Part shown: piece after piece, positions 26,246 to 35,575 of the stretch
How the letters are laid out: every line of letters begins with the position of its first letter
Position numbering within the stretch: position 1 is the stretch's first letter
Origin: Pseudomonas protegens CHA0
GTDB lineage: Bacteria > Pseudomonadota > Gammaproteobacteria > Pseudomonadales > Pseudomonadaceae
NCBI RefSeq assembly: GCF_000397205.1
Contig: NC_021237.1
Span: forward strand, 4,691,001 to 4,755,000
DNA: 64,000 nucleotides
Direction: 5' to 3'
Made by a program: the position numbers and the translations under genes
Notes under the pieces: generated by a model
Told to the model about the DNA's origin: nothing
Databases searched by the model: none
Seen by the model: the letters and a program-made list of their open reading frames with translations, nothing else

Positions 26246-27568
26246 ATGCCCCTCACCCTCACCGACCGTTACCGTGGCAGCCTGCTGGGCCTGGCCTGTG
26301 GCGATGCCCTGGGCACCAGTGTGGAATTCAAGCCACGGGGCAGTTTCCCCCCGGTCACCGATCTCTTGGGCGGCGGCCCGTTCAACCTCAAGGCCGGACA
26401 GTGGACCGACGACACCTCCATGGCCCTGTGCCTGGGGGAAAGCCTGTTGCGCAAGGACGGTTTCGACCCCGCCGACCAGATGGGCCGCTACCTCAACTGG
26501 TGGCAATGGGGCTACCTGAGCGCCACCGGCGAATGCTTCGATATCGGCATGACGGTGCGCCAGGCCCTGGCCGACTATCAGGAACACGGCCAGCCCTTGG
26601 CGGGTTCCAGCGACCCGCAGACCGCCGGCAATGGCTCGCTGATGCGCCTGGCGCCGGTGGTGCTGTTCCATTACCCCGACCTGGCCCAGGTCCGCGAGTT
26701 TGCCGGGGCCAGTTCGCGTACCACCCACGGCGCCGCCGAAGCCATCGAATGCTGCCAGCTGTTGGCCGGGCTGATCGCCAAGGCCCTGGACGGTGCCAGC
26801 AAGCAGCAACTGCAACGGCTCGACGCCCAGGGCTTTCGCGAGAGCAAGGTCGCGGCCCTGGCCCAGGGCAATTACCTGGATAAAACCCGCGACCAGATTC
26901 GCGGCAACGGCTATTGCGTCGACTCCCTGGAGGCCGCGCTCTGGTGCTTCCAGCACAGCGACAGCTATGCCGAAGCAGTGCTGGCCGCCGCCAACCTGGG
27001 GGACGACGCCGACACCACCGCCGCCATCGTCGGCCAGTTGGCCGGAGCCTTCTACGGGGCCCAGGGCATACCGCCGCACTGGCTGGCCAAGCTGCACATG
27101 GGCGAGGAGATCCAGGCCATGGCCGACGACCTGCTGGCCGCCGCCCGGCGTCGCGCGCCTGCCCGGCCGCTGCATGGCAGTTGCCTGTGCAAGGCGGTGC
27201 AATACCGGGTCGACCGCCTGGACATGCCCATCGGCCACTGCCATTGCCAGACCTGCCGCAAGGCCCACGCCGCGGCCTTTGCCTCGACCGCCGGAGTCAT
27301 GCGCGAACACTTCCAGTGGACCCAGGGCCAGGAACGCCTGAGCACCTACGAATCGTCCCCGGGCAAGCTGCGGCACTTCTGCTCGGTCTGCGGTTCTCAC
27401 CTGCTGGCGGAGCGCCCGGGGCAGCCCCACGTGATCCTGCGGGTGGCGACCCTGGACGATGATCCGGGGCAGACGCCACAGGTGCATATCTGGACCTCCC
27501 ACGATGTGCCCTGGCTGGCCGACGAAGCGCTGCAACGCTGGCCCGAGTGGCAACCCAGCCGCGGCTAG
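26246..27568 (+). CDS. ADP-ribosylglycohydrolase (DraG) domain fused to a GFA zinc domain
   Basis: 440 residues in one uninterrupted frame. Residues 1-300 are a DraG/ARH fold with metal-binding motifs WTDDTS (53-58) and LGDDADTT near 252; such enzymes cut ADP-ribose from proteins or small molecules. Residues 308-435 are a GFA (Mss4-like) domain with the zinc ligands CLC near 313, CQTC near 335 and CSVC near 380. GFA proteins are usually separate, about 130 residues, and linked to glutathione adducts or formaldehyde. The linker (AAARRRAPARP) is basic. The combined role is unknown. Confidence 0.88.
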   Translation: MPLTLTDRYRGSLLGLACGDALGTSVEFKPRGSFPPVTDLLGGGPFNLKAGQWTDDTSMALCLGESLLRKDGFDPADQMGRYLNWWQWGYLSATGECFDIGMTVRQALADYQEHGQPLAGSSDPQTAGNGSLMRLAPVVLFHYPDLAQVREFAGASSRTTHGAAEAIECCQLLAGLIAKALDGASKQQLQRLDAQGFRESKVAALAQGNYLDKTRDQIRGNGYCVDSLEAALWCFQHSDSYAEAVLAAANLGDDADTTAAIVGQLAGAFYGAQGIPPHWLAKLHMGEEIQAMADDLLAAARRRAPARPLHGSCLCKAVQYRVDRLDMPIGHCHCQTCRKAHAAAFASTAGVMREHFQWTQGQERLSTYESSPGKLRHFCSVCGSHLLAERPGQPHVILRVATLDDDPGQTPQVHIWTSHDVPWLADEALQRWPEWQPSRG

Positions 27569-27605
27569 ACTGTTTCTTCCTCATTGACCGATTGCGAGAC
27601 TTTCC

Positions 27606-28004
27606 ATGCGTCCGATCCTGTTGCTGGCCCTTGCGCCGCTGCTGCTTGCTCCATTGGCCCAGGCCTATGAATGCAACAACACCACCCAGACCGATATGAG
27701 CCTGTGCGCCAACTTCCAGCACAAGGCCGCGGACAAGGAGCTGAACGCCCTTTACCAACAGATCAACCAGCGCCTGAAAGACCAGCCACACAGCAAAAAG
27801 CTGCTGGTCAGCGCCCAGCGCGCCTGGGTGGCGTTCCGCGATGCCGAGTGCAGTTTTTCCACCTCGGGCGTGGAAGGTGGCAGCCTGTATCCGGTGGCCT
27901 ACAGCAACTGCATCACGGCCTTGACCAAGACCCGCGTGGAGAGTTTCAAACAGTACCTGCAGTGCAAGGAAGGCGACTTGAGCTGCCCGGTCCCCGCACG
28001 GTAG
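27606..28004 (+). CDS. Secreted LprI-type (DUF1311) protein, possible lysozyme inhibitor
   Basis: 132 residues with a clean signal peptide (hydrophobic to about 18, ALAQA-type cut near 20). Then comes a DUF1311/LprI domain with paired cysteines and the RAWVAFRDAECSF motif near 77. Characterised LprI-like proteins inhibit lysozyme in the periplasm; that role is possible here. It starts 37 bases after the DraG-GFA gene and could be co-transcribed. Confidence 0.8.
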   Translation: MRPILLLALAPLLLAPLAQAYECNNTTQTDMSLCANFQHKAADKELNALYQQINQRLKDQPHSKKLLVSAQRAWVAFRDAECSFSTSGVEGGSLYPVAYSNCITALTKTRVESFKQYLQCKEGDLSCPVPAR

Positions 28005-28005
28005 G

Positions 28006-28085
28006 AGCGGGCTTGCCCGCGAAGGCGTCGGTGAGGGCTCTGCACGGCTTGCCGGCCTGTTCGCCGGCAAGCCGGCTGCTACAGG
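28006..28085. repeat. REP palindrome pair
   Basis: GTAGGAGCGGGCTTGCCCGCGAAGGC (split by an internal palindrome) faces GCCGGCAAGCCGGCTGCTACAGG in inverted orientation across about 80 bases, a typical Pseudomonas REP doublet between convergent genes. Confidence 0.75.
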
Positions 28086-28106
28086 AGCCGGTGGCTGGCG
28101 GCGGGG

Positions 28107-29225
28107 TCAGCGGACGAAGATCTGCGCCGTGGTGATGGCCATGTCGCCGCCCGGCAGGGTGATCTTGCCGATCTGCTTCATGCTCTGGACATCGAAGATC
28201 GCCACGTCGTTGAAGGTCCCCGCCAGGTAGATCTTGGTCCCGGCCCGGTTGAACGAGATGCAGTAGTAGGAGTGTTCCAGGGTCGCGGCCTGGAGCAGTT
28301 TCTTCTGCTTGATGTCGTACTTGGCCAGGCGGTTGAGCACGCCGAACATCAGGTTGGGGTCCGTGGGCGAGCGCATGCCGCTGAAGTAGATCTCGGTCAG
28401 CGGGCCGAAGTCGGTGGTCTCGGTCTTGCCGGTCGCAAGATCGACGCTGAACAGCCCGTACAGCGGCTCGGCGGTAGCCGGGTCCTGCTTCTTGTCCTTG
28501 AACTTCGCCGCGGTGTAGAGCAGCGAAAAGTCATGGCGGAAGGTCTGCTGGTTCCACACGTAGAGCACGTCCGGCGCGCTGTAGTTGGGGCGTTTCCAGT
28601 GGCGGCTGGGGATCAGTACCTCGAACTTGCCGGTCTTGACGTCGACCTTGTACAGGTCCGGCCCGGCCACATACAGGGTGCCGTCGTCGCCGCTCTGCAT
28701 GATGGTCAGCTGGCGCGGCGCGGGGAAACTGCGCAGCGGCTTGGCGTCGAGCCCGGCATCGGTGGCGTAGACATCCAGCCGCGGCTCCTTGACCTCATAG
28801 CGGTCATTGAGCAACAGGGTCGGGTTGGCCACGGTGTACAGCTCCTTGCCGTCGTGGCTGACGGTGAAGGCGAACATCGAGCGCGCCTTCTCCCCCGGAT
28901 GCTGGGTGATGCTGGCGTGGAACACCTGCTTGCAGCTGTCGAGCTCGACGCCGTAGACATCCGCATAGTGGTTGTTCAGCACGTAGGCGATCTTGCGGTC
29001 CGGCGACAGTTGCACGGTGCCGGGGCCGAAGGCGTCGGGCATCTTGCAGGTCTTGTACAGGCTGTCGCTGGCCAGATCGAGAACGTGCAGGTTGTTCGGG
29101 TAATTGGTGGTCACCATGTACTCATGACCGCTGTTGAGGGCCAGGCCCTCGTCGGCCAGGGCGGTGAAAGAACAGGCGCTGAGAACCGCGCCGGCGGCCA
29201 GGCCGCACACTGTGATAGCTCGCAT
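28107..29225 (-). CDS. qhpB: Quinohemoprotein amine dehydrogenase, beta subunit
   Basis: 372 residues with a signal peptide (MRAITVCGLAAGAVLSACSF, then ALADE) and a seven-bladed beta-propeller of repeated 'HVLDLAS', 'KVDVKTGK', 'FSVDLATGK' and 'AIFDVQSMK' blades, matching the QHNDH beta subunit that caps the quinone-bearing gamma subunit in the periplasm. It is the last gene of the qhpA-D-C-B order, 23 bases after the gamma gene. The ATG at 29225 starts the signal peptide. Confidence 0.9.
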   Translation of the reverse strand: MRAITVCGLAAGAVLSACSFTALADEGLALNSGHEYMVTTNYPNNLHVLDLASDSLYKTCKMPDAFGPGTVQLSPDRKIAYVLNNHYADVYGVELDSCKQVFHASITQHPGEKARSMFAFTVSHDGKELYTVANPTLLLNDRYEVKEPRLDVYATDAGLDAKPLRSFPAPRQLTIMQSGDDGTLYVAGPDLYKVDVKTGKFEVLIPSRHWKRPNYSAPDVLYVWNQQTFRHDFSLLYTAAKFKDKKQDPATAEPLYGLFSVDLATGKTETTDFGPLTEIYFSGMRSPTDPNLMFGVLNRLAKYDIKQKKLLQAATLEHSYYCISFNRAGTKIYLAGTFNDVAIFDVQSMKQIGKITLPGGDMAITTAQIFVR

Positions 29226-29248
29226 GCTGGAATCCTTGTGCTGTCCGG

Positions 29249-29572
29249 TTACTTGTCTTTGGGGAAGACGGTGCCGAGGTTGCGCCAGTTGTCGTTGGAG
29301 GCCTGGGCGTCCTTGTTCCAGTCGGGGTAGGTGCTCATCATGTCCGGCACCTGGGCCGGCCACCAGCAAGGGTCGGAGCAACCGTAGAGGTCGGCCTCCA
29401 TCGGCTGGCACAGCGACGAGACGCCGCCAAAGGCATCGATTTCCCAGCCCGGGTCGGTGGTCGAGGCGCATCCGGCCACGGAGTTCATCGCCAGCACTTC
29501 TTCGATACGGTCCTGGGCCGCGGCCTCGGTCAGTTTCTGAGCTTTGTTGTTGATCGGCTTGAGATGTTTCAT
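29249..29572 (-). CDS. qhpC: Quinohemoprotein amine dehydrogenase, gamma subunit precursor (CTQ peptide)
   Basis: A 107-residue precursor: a 28-residue leader without a Sec signal, then a 79-residue mature peptide. Numbered from residue 29, the known cross-link residues are all present: Cys7-Glu16 (C35/E44), Cys27-Asp33 (C55/D61), Cys41-Asp49 (C69/D77), and the cysteine tryptophylquinone pair Cys37-Trp43 (C65/W71). It starts one base after the radical-SAM gene ends. The radical-SAM enzyme makes the thioethers, after which the peptide must be oxidised, trimmed and exported. Confidence 0.95.
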   Translation of the reverse strand: MKHLKPINNKAQKLTEAAAQDRIEEVLAMNSVAGCASTTDPGWEIDAFGGVSSLCQPMEADLYGCSDPCWWPAQVPDMMSTYPDWNKDAQASNDNWRNLGTVFPKDK

Positions 29573-29573
29573 G

Positions 29574-31007
29574 TCAGTGAGCCTTGCGCGGAGTGATGTA
29601 GCTGCTGATGAACGCAGGGTTGTGCGCCATGATCCGGCTGTAGACTTCGATGCCGAAATCCACCCAGTCACGCATCAGTTCGCAATAGTGATAAGTCGGG
29701 TGCGCCGGGTCGCCGTAGCGGGCATAGCTCTCGTGGTAGCAGCCGCCGGAACACAGGTTGCGGATGCGGCAGCTGTCGCAGCCGGTGTTGGTGCGGTCCA
29801 GGCGCTGGGACAGGAAGTCATTGAGCTCCATCTGCTTGACCCCACCGTCATGCACATTGCCGAAGGTCGGCAGGGATGAGCCGGTGAAGCGGTGGCACAG
29901 GTTCAGCTCGCCCTTGTGGTCCACCGCCAGCATCTTCAGCCCGGCGCCGCAGGGCAGCGCCTTCTTGTGGCCCTCGTGGATATCGGTGATCAGCTGGTGC
30001 AGGTTGGAGAAGCCGATATTGCGGTGCTCCAGTGCCGCCGCCAGGTAACGCCGGCCCAGGCGCTTCATGCTGGCGAAGACTTCGATCAGCTCCTCGCTGC
30101 TGAGGTTGAAGCTGCTGATGTCCCCCGAGGTCACCGGGGCGAACCCCACTTCGGCAAACCCCAGCTCGTTGAACAGGTGATCCCAGATGGTCTCAAGGTC
30201 GGTGACCCCGGTGGTCAGGGTCACCCGCGCCCCCACCGGCCGGCTGTCGTAGCGCTCCAGAAGCATCTGCGCCTTGCGCCGCACCACGTCATAGGTGCCC
30301 TGCCCGCCCACGGTGATGCGGTTGCGGTCGTGCACGGTCTTGGGCCCGTCGATGCTCACCGAAAGCCCGAAGCGGTGGGCGTTGAGGTAGTCCACCACCT
30401 CTTCGGTGAGCAGGGTGGCGTTGGTGGTCATGACGAACTCGACGAACTTGCCGGCAGCGGCAAAGCGCTGTTCGCAGTAGTCCACCATGGCCTCGATCAG
30501 CGGCCGGTTGCTCAAGGGTTCGCCGCCGAAGAACACCACGGTGTAGCGCTCCTCGTCCGGGGACTCCTGGAGCAGCATTTCCACCGAGGCAATGGCCGTG
30601 TCCAGGCCCATCTTCTTGCCCGCCGAGGGCTTGTCCAGGTCTTCCTTGTAGCAGTAGGTGCAGCTCAGGTTGCAGCCGGTATTGACGTTGAGCACCACGG
30701 TATTGATCGCCGTGCGTTCGACCCGTTTGACGCCGATTTCCGGGGTCAGGGGCGAGCCGTCGCTGACCAGTTCCAGGGCCATCAGCTCGCGCAGGGTGTC
30801 GCTGACGTCGGCACCGTCATAGGCGCCGGCCAGACGCTGGATCAAGTCTTCCGGGGTACAGCCCGGGCCGCGCAGCGCATCGATGATGCTGCCGGTCAAG
30901 GCATCGCTGGCAAACAGCGAACTGCTGGGGATATGGAACAGCATGCGGTTGGCGTCCACCTGCACTTCATGCAGGTTGCGCTCCACCAGATTCAGAATTG
31001 CGCCCAT
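29574..31007 (-). CDS. qhpD: Radical SAM/SPASM enzyme forming the thioether cross-links of QhpC
   Basis: A 477-residue radical SAM maturase. The iron-sulphur motif CNLSCTYC sits near residues 111-118, followed by FFGGEPL. The C-terminal SPASM cluster ([17 protein letters not shown]... YHYC) supplies the auxiliary clusters. The N-terminal ~100 residues are a peptide-recognition region. It is immediately followed by its substrate gene. In Paracoccus, QhpD installs the Cys-Asp/Glu thioethers in the cytoplasm. Confidence 0.95.
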   Translation of the reverse strand: MGAILNLVERNLHEVQVDANRMLFHIPSSSLFASDALTGSIIDALRGPGCTPEDLIQRLAGAYDGADVSDTLRELMALELVSDGSPLTPEIGVKRVERTAINTVVLNVNTGCNLSCTYCYKEDLDKPSAGKKMGLDTAIASVEMLLQESPDEERYTVVFFGGEPLSNRPLIEAMVDYCEQRFAAAGKFVEFVMTTNATLLTEEVVDYLNAHRFGLSVSIDGPKTVHDRNRITVGGQGTYDVVRRKAQMLLERYDSRPVGARVTLTTGVTDLETIWDHLFNELGFAEVGFAPVTSGDISSFNLSSEELIEVFASMKRLGRRYLAAALEHRNIGFSNLHQLITDIHEGHKKALPCGAGLKMLAVDHKGELNLCHRFTGSSLPTFGNVHDGGVKQMELNDFLSQRLDRTNTGCDSCRIRNLCSGGCYHESYARYGDPAHPTYHYCELMRDWVDFGIEVYSRIMAHNPAFISSYITPRKAH

Positions 31008-31086
31008 TACAACCTCCTGTGCCTGCCCCGCGTTCGGGGCCTGCGGTCATTGCCTGAAAGTGTCTGTCGGTATCGCTCGACGCCCC

Positions 31087-32667
31087 TCAGGGAATGGGTG
31101 GATTGTTCCAGCGTTGCACGGTGACGATCAGCTGGCCTTCACCGGTCAGGGCCTTGCCCCCCTCCTCCACCGCAGCGATCACCTTGAGGTTGCCGGCGTT
31201 GTTGGTGGACATCTTGCGCAGCGGGTTGGGCCCGGCATCCCCTGGGGTGAACACGCCGCTGTCGGCCTGCATGCTGCCGGCGTACTTGACGTCTTCATCC
31301 TTGGCCGCCTGGGCGTCGAAGGCCTCGACCTTCCACTGCGCCGGCATCACGCCGATGCGGTAGGCCTTGCCGTCGGCCCCCTTGCCCCAGGCTTCGGCAT
31401 CGAAGCGGCCCTGTACCTTGGGCGTCGAACCGCCGCCGTCACCGATCCGCGCCACGGCAAATGCCGGCACCACCTTGACCTCGGCGATGCGCTGGTACAC
31501 CGCCAGCGTCGCGCCCTTGAGGCTGCCGACGCTGACTTCCCGCAGCCCCGGCTGGGCGCTGGCCGCCGCCTTGAGCCTGACGCGGATGCGTTCGGGGCTC
31601 TGCTCCAGCACCTGCACGACCTCCACCCCTTTGCCGAAGCTCGGAGTGCCCGCAAGGCCCGCGCCCACCAGGGTCACCTCGGCCTCCTCACCGGCCTTCA
31701 GGTAACCCGGCTGCACCGCCAGCAACCGCTGGCTGCCTTGCCGGGCGGCGATGAAGTCCAGGCCGCGCTCGTCGTGCTCGGCCTCGAACATCCGCCCTTG
31801 CAGTGCATTGCCCTGTGCCGCCAGCACCTGGCGCATGACCACGCCATCCACGGTGACATTGCCGCGCCATTCATAGCCGTTGTAGAGGATCGCGCTGCCC
31901 TCGCCATTGAACGGGCTGCCATCGGCGTACTGGCCCTTGACGCTGAGCTTGAACTGATCGCCTTCCCCGGCGCTGACGCTCATCACCCCGGCCAGTTCAC
32001 CCTTGCCCGGCAGGTGGCCGCTGAAGCTCCAGTCCCCCGCCAGCGCCGCCGCTTGCGGGCGGGCCTGTTGCCAGGCTGTCCAGGCGGGATTGTCGAGGGG
32101 ATAACGCTTGGCCAGCAGCGGCACCATTTCCTTGAGGGCGGTGGGCAGCCATTCCCGGTCCCGGGACAGCGCCTGGTACTCCAGGGATGGCCATTGCCCA
32201 AGGTGGAAATTCACCAGCCGCTCCCATTCCTGGGCCGGCCGGCGTTGCAGGGCGATCCGCGCGCCGGAGTGGCAGCGGGCGCACATCTGGGTGGTCTGTT
32301 CGTCGAAATGCTCGACAGTGTTCAGCCGTCGCTCCAGGGCGTAGCGCACGCCGTCGGTCTCGCTGGGCGCCAGGCCCTGGGTATCGGCCAGGTACTTGAC
32401 CAGGGTGCGGCGGTCGTCATCGCTGATTTGCAGCCCGTGCATGGTCTGCATGCGGGCAATGCTCATCAGCCAGCCTTCCGGGGTCTTGCGCTGGTGGCTG
32501 ATGCGGCTCAGGGCTTCCCCGGCCTCGGGGGTGTGGCAACCCTGGCAGGTTTCCTTGAGGATGCTCTGCGCATCCCGCGCGGCGAAACTCGAAGGGGCAT
32601 GCAAGGCGGTACAGGTGGCAATGGCCAGCAGGCTGGCACTGAGCCTCAGGCGCAGTCTTCTCTTCAT
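31087..32667 (-). CDS. qhpA: Quinohemoprotein amine dehydrogenase, alpha subunit (dihaem)
   Basis: 526 residues. The signal peptide ends near ALHAPSSFA (29). A cytochrome domain has two haem sites, CQGCH (41-45) and CARCH (129-133). Three beta-rich domains follow to the C-terminus (QRWNNPPIP). This is the electron-transfer subunit of the periplasmic enzyme that oxidises primary amines to aldehydes. The ATG at 32667 begins the signal peptide. It heads the qhpADCB operon; upstream are GAGAC palindromes and an imperfect sigma-54-like site. Confidence 0.93.
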   Translation of the reverse strand: MKRRLRLRLSASLLAIATCTALHAPSSFAARDAQSILKETCQGCHTPEAGEALSRISHQRKTPEGWLMSIARMQTMHGLQISDDDRRTLVKYLADTQGLAPSETDGVRYALERRLNTVEHFDEQTTQMCARCHSGARIALQRRPAQEWERLVNFHLGQWPSLEYQALSRDREWLPTALKEMVPLLAKRYPLDNPAWTAWQQARPQAAALAGDWSFSGHLPGKGELAGVMSVSAGEGDQFKLSVKGQYADGSPFNGEGSAILYNGYEWRGNVTVDGVVMRQVLAAQGNALQGRMFEAEHDERGLDFIAARQGSQRLLAVQPGYLKAGEEAEVTLVGAGLAGTPSFGKGVEVVQVLEQSPERIRVRLKAAASAQPGLREVSVGSLKGATLAVYQRIAEVKVVPAFAVARIGDGGGSTPKVQGRFDAEAWGKGADGKAYRIGVMPAQWKVEAFDAQAAKDEDVKYAGSMQADSGVFTPGDAGPNPLRKMSTNNAGNLKVIAAVEEGGKALTGEGQLIVTVQRWNNPPIP

Positions 32668-32780
32668 CAACGTCAAACCTCCCACGGTGCTTTCTTATTT
32701 TTAGCGAGTCGTTTTTATGGTTTCTGCCATGCCCGGCACGCCCGGTCATGGAGGCAAGAGAAACGTCTGCTGATATGCAA

Positions 32781-32796
32781 TACACGGAGCGTGCCA
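32781..32796 (-). promoter_or_regulatory. Imperfect sigma-54-like promoter upstream of qhpA
   Basis: On the minus strand TGGCACG (32796-32790) matches the -24 element perfectly, but at the -12 spacing the sequence is GTGTA instead of TTGCA. A TTGCA lies five bases too far downstream. It is a weak candidate, kept because a sigma-54 activator heads the qhp maturation operon. Confidence 0.35.
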
Positions 32797-32881
32797 GCTT
32801 ATAAAAGAACCCGGAATCAACGACTTGGGCGAAGACGCCGGTCCCTGGCGGGCTTGCGGGTGTTACCCGACGTTCAATTTC

Positions 32882-32905
32882 GAGACAAACGTCTCAGTCT
32901 GAGAC
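32882..32905. promoter_or_regulatory. Alternating GAGAC/GTCTC palindromes, possible upstream activator site for qhpA
   Basis: GAGAC-N4-GTCTC-N5-GAGAC forms two overlapping inverted repeats about 100 bp upstream of the sigma-54-like site and 215-240 bp upstream of the qhpA start. Spacing and symmetry fit an enhancer for a NtrC/AcoR-type activator. The rest of the 32668-33079 gap shows no gene. Confidence 0.5.
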
Positions 32906-33079
32906 AGCGATTAGCCAGCGCCAGAACAGCTCTCAAGGCCGGCGACGAGGCTGTACCGCTGGTTTTCTTTGCAATTGGATCTTGCATTTATCCGGCGGCG
33001 CCGCAGAATCACCCCCGCTTTGCCTGCCCCGTCCCATGGGGTGTGCCGCACCTCCCCTCTTACAAGGAACCTGAAGTTC

Positions 33080-34735
33080 ATGGATAGAAGCGCCTGTGCC
33101 CGTCTCGGCTCGCTGATCCTCTCGTTGTCTGCCCTGACCCTGGTCGGATGCAAGGAAGAAACCAGTCCCAAGACTGCAGCCGTCGCTGCGGCCCCCGCTC
33201 CGGCGGCCATGGTCATGCCGATCTGCGCCAATGGCGAATGCGCGGTGCTGGACCAGGACGGCAAGGTGCTGGTCAGCGCCGACAACGACTACGACGCCGT
33301 GGTCGCCCTGCCCCTGGACAAGACCTTCCTGTTCGCCAAGGACGGTACCTGGAACCTCAGCAGCGCCGATGGCAAGCAGACCCTCAAGGCCGCCTTCACC
33401 GATGACCTGCGGCTGCTGACCCCGGGCTACTTCGGCTTCGGCCAGGACGGCAAGCTGGGCATCATCGACCAGAGCGGCAAACAGATTCAGCCACCGCGCT
33501 TCGACGATCTGTACGTGGGCGGCAACGACGACTTCATCGTCTACGAGATCGGCGGCAAGCGCGGCATTCTCAGTGCCAAGGGCGAGGTGGTGACCGAAGC
33601 CCTGTATGACAGCAGCATGGTCCGCGATGACTTCGCCAAGCGCGGCTGGTGGATGATCGCCGAACGCGGCAACGACAAGTGGGCGCTGAACCTCAAGACC
33701 GGCGAGCAGAAGAAGATCGACTTCGACAGCATCGACTACTTTGCCAACCAGCATCTGGTGGTCAGCACCGAACAGGGCAAGGCCCTGGCCGATGCCCAGG
33801 CCCAGTTGATCAGCGCCGCCACCTACAACTGGATGGGCGAACCGGGTGACGGCCTGGTGGCCTTCCGGGAAAAATACGACAGCCCCTGCGGCTACATGGA
33901 TTTCCAGGGCAAGACCGTGATCCAGGCCCAGTTCGGCACCTGCCAGGTATTCGGCAAGCAGGGCGCGCTGGTCACCGCCAAGAACGCCGACGGCAGCTCC
34001 GGCAAGGCCGGGCTGATCGACCGCCAGGGCCAATGGAAGGTGCAGCCGGTCTACGACTCGGCGGACCCGGCCGGCTTCAGCCCCCTGGGAATGTTCCGGC
34101 AGGTACCGGGGCTGAACCAGGTCGCGGTGCTGCAGAACGTGTTCAGCGCCACCTTCGGTATCTTCGATGTGGACAAGGGCGTCGAGCTGTTCAAGCCCAC
34201 CTACGCCCAGATCGGCGCGATCAATGCCGACCTGTTCGTCTTCAGCACCGCCAACAGCCCGACCAAGCAGGCCACCCTGTTCGGCCAGGCCACCCAGGTG
34301 CGTACCGTGGGCCTGATGGACGCCAGCGGCAAGGTGCTGCTGGAGCCGGGCCAGTACGTCGACATCCGCCTGGACAACAGCGGCCACTACCTGCTGGCCA
34401 CCGACGACACCTCGGCCCTGGCCACCTCGGCGCTGTACGACCTCAAGGGCAAGCGGCTGATCCCCGGCAAGTGGCAGGAACTGGTGGTGGACGAAACCCG
34501 CGGCGCCATCTTCGGCTATGCCGTGGAAGGCATGGGCGACGACCAGTCCCGCAGCCTCAAGGCCCTGTATCGCCTGGACGGCACTCCGAGCTTCCAGGTC
34601 AGCCAGGTCGATTGCGGCGCCGAACAGGTGCACGACGGCCATGACCAGGTGCTGTGGCCGGCCAACCCCCAGGACTACTGCCCGCAGCCTGACGAAGTGG
34701 AAGACCAGGGCGAAGGCGACAACGCACAGGGCTGA
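33080..34735 (+). CDS. WG-repeat lipoprotein
   Basis: 551 residues. The signal peptide ends in lipobox LVGC near residue 23, so the protein is lipid-anchored, probably in the outer membrane. Many 'x-G-(L/I)-I-D-x-x-G-K' units (LGIIDQSGKQI, RGILSAKGEVV, AGLIDRQGQWKV, VGLMDASGKVL) mark WG repeats, which form beta-propeller-like binding surfaces. The acidic tail reads DEVEDQGEGDN. It is divergent from qhpA. The function is unknown. Confidence 0.8.
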   Translation: MDRSACARLGSLILSLSALTLVGCKEETSPKTAAVAAAPAPAAMVMPICANGECAVLDQDGKVLVSADNDYDAVVALPLDKTFLFAKDGTWNLSSADGKQTLKAAFTDDLRLLTPGYFGFGQDGKLGIIDQSGKQIQPPRFDDLYVGGNDDFIVYEIGGKRGILSAKGEVVTEALYDSSMVRDDFAKRGWWMIAERGNDKWALNLKTGEQKKIDFDSIDYFANQHLVVSTEQGKALADAQAQLISAATYNWMGEPGDGLVAFREKYDSPCGYMDFQGKTVIQAQFGTCQVFGKQGALVTAKNADGSSGKAGLIDRQGQWKVQPVYDSADPAGFSPLGMFRQVPGLNQVAVLQNVFSATFGIFDVDKGVELFKPTYAQIGAINADLFVFSTANSPTKQATLFGQATQVRTVGLMDASGKVLLEPGQYVDIRLDNSGHYLLATDDTSALATSALYDLKGKRLIPGKWQELVVDETRGAIFGYAVEGMGDDQSRSLKALYRLDGTPSFQVSQVDCGAEQVHDGHDQVLWPANPQDYCPQPDEVEDQGEGDNAQG

Positions 34736-34836
34736 GGCCCCGAGCGAACCGGTCACGGTTGGGATCAAGCCTGCTAGGATGCGGGCTTGATCGATTCAGC
34801 CAACCGGCCCGGATGGGGCCCGACAGGAACTGTCCC

Positions 34837-35502
34837 ATGCTCAATGCTCTGCTCTTCGACCTTGATGGCACCCTGACCGACACCGACGCCCTGCACCTGC
34901 TGGCCCTGCAGCAACTGCTGCTGGAAGAGGATGGCCGGACCTTCACCCAGGAAGAATTCGAAGCCCATGTCAGCGGCCAGGCCAATGCCAACATGTGCCG
35001 CTACCTGTTCCCCGAGCGCAGCGTGGCGGAACATGAAGCCTTTGCCGAGCGCAAGGAAGTGCGCTTTCGCCAACTCTCCCCGCAACTGATGCCCATGCCC
35101 GGCCTGCTGCGCCTGCTGGATTTTGCCCAGGAGCACGGCATCGGCGTGTGCGTGGTCACCAACGCGCCCCGGGCCAATGCCGAGCACATGCTCGAGGTGC
35201 TGGGCCTGCGACAGCGCTTCCAGACGGTGCTGGTGGCCGAGGAGTTGCCTCGGGCCAAGCCCGATCCCCTGCCCTACTTGAGCGGCCTGGAATGCCTGCA
35301 GGCCACCGCCGACCAGGCCCTGGCCTTCGAAGACTCGGTACCCGGGCTGACAGCCGCGGTAAAAGCCGGGATCTGCACGTTCGGCCTGGCCACCAGCCAG
35401 CGCCCGCAAACCCTGCTGGATGCCGGCGCCCACCGCGTGATCAACGACTTCGACGACCCGCAACTGTGGGCCGAGATCCGGCGCCGGCTCGATCTGCCCT
35501 GA
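34837..35502 (+). CDS. HAD-superfamily phosphatase (HAD-IA, beta-phosphoglucomutase/GS1-like)
   Basis: 221 residues. Motif I is DLDGTLTDTDALH (8-20), motif II is VVTNAP near 105, the Lys is in RAKPDPLPY near 143, and motif III is AFEDSVPGL near 163, all complete. A helical cap sits between motifs I and II. The ATG at 34837 begins motif I; a longer frame upstream is not supported. It is a monomeric sugar- or nucleotide-phosphate phosphatase or mutase, substrate unknown. Confidence 0.88.
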   Translation: MLNALLFDLDGTLTDTDALHLLALQQLLLEEDGRTFTQEEFEAHVSGQANANMCRYLFPERSVAEHEAFAERKEVRFRQLSPQLMPMPGLLRLLDFAQEHGIGVCVVTNAPRANAEHMLEVLGLRQRFQTVLVAEELPRAKPDPLPYLSGLECLQATADQALAFEDSVPGLTAAVKAGICTFGLATSQRPQTLLDAGAHRVINDFDDPQLWAEIRRRLDLP

Positions 35503-35575
35503 AGGGAATGGGATGAGGATATTGGCCAGGCCAAGCGGGAAGGAAACAGCCAGGGAGAAAGAAACGGCAGGAGGG

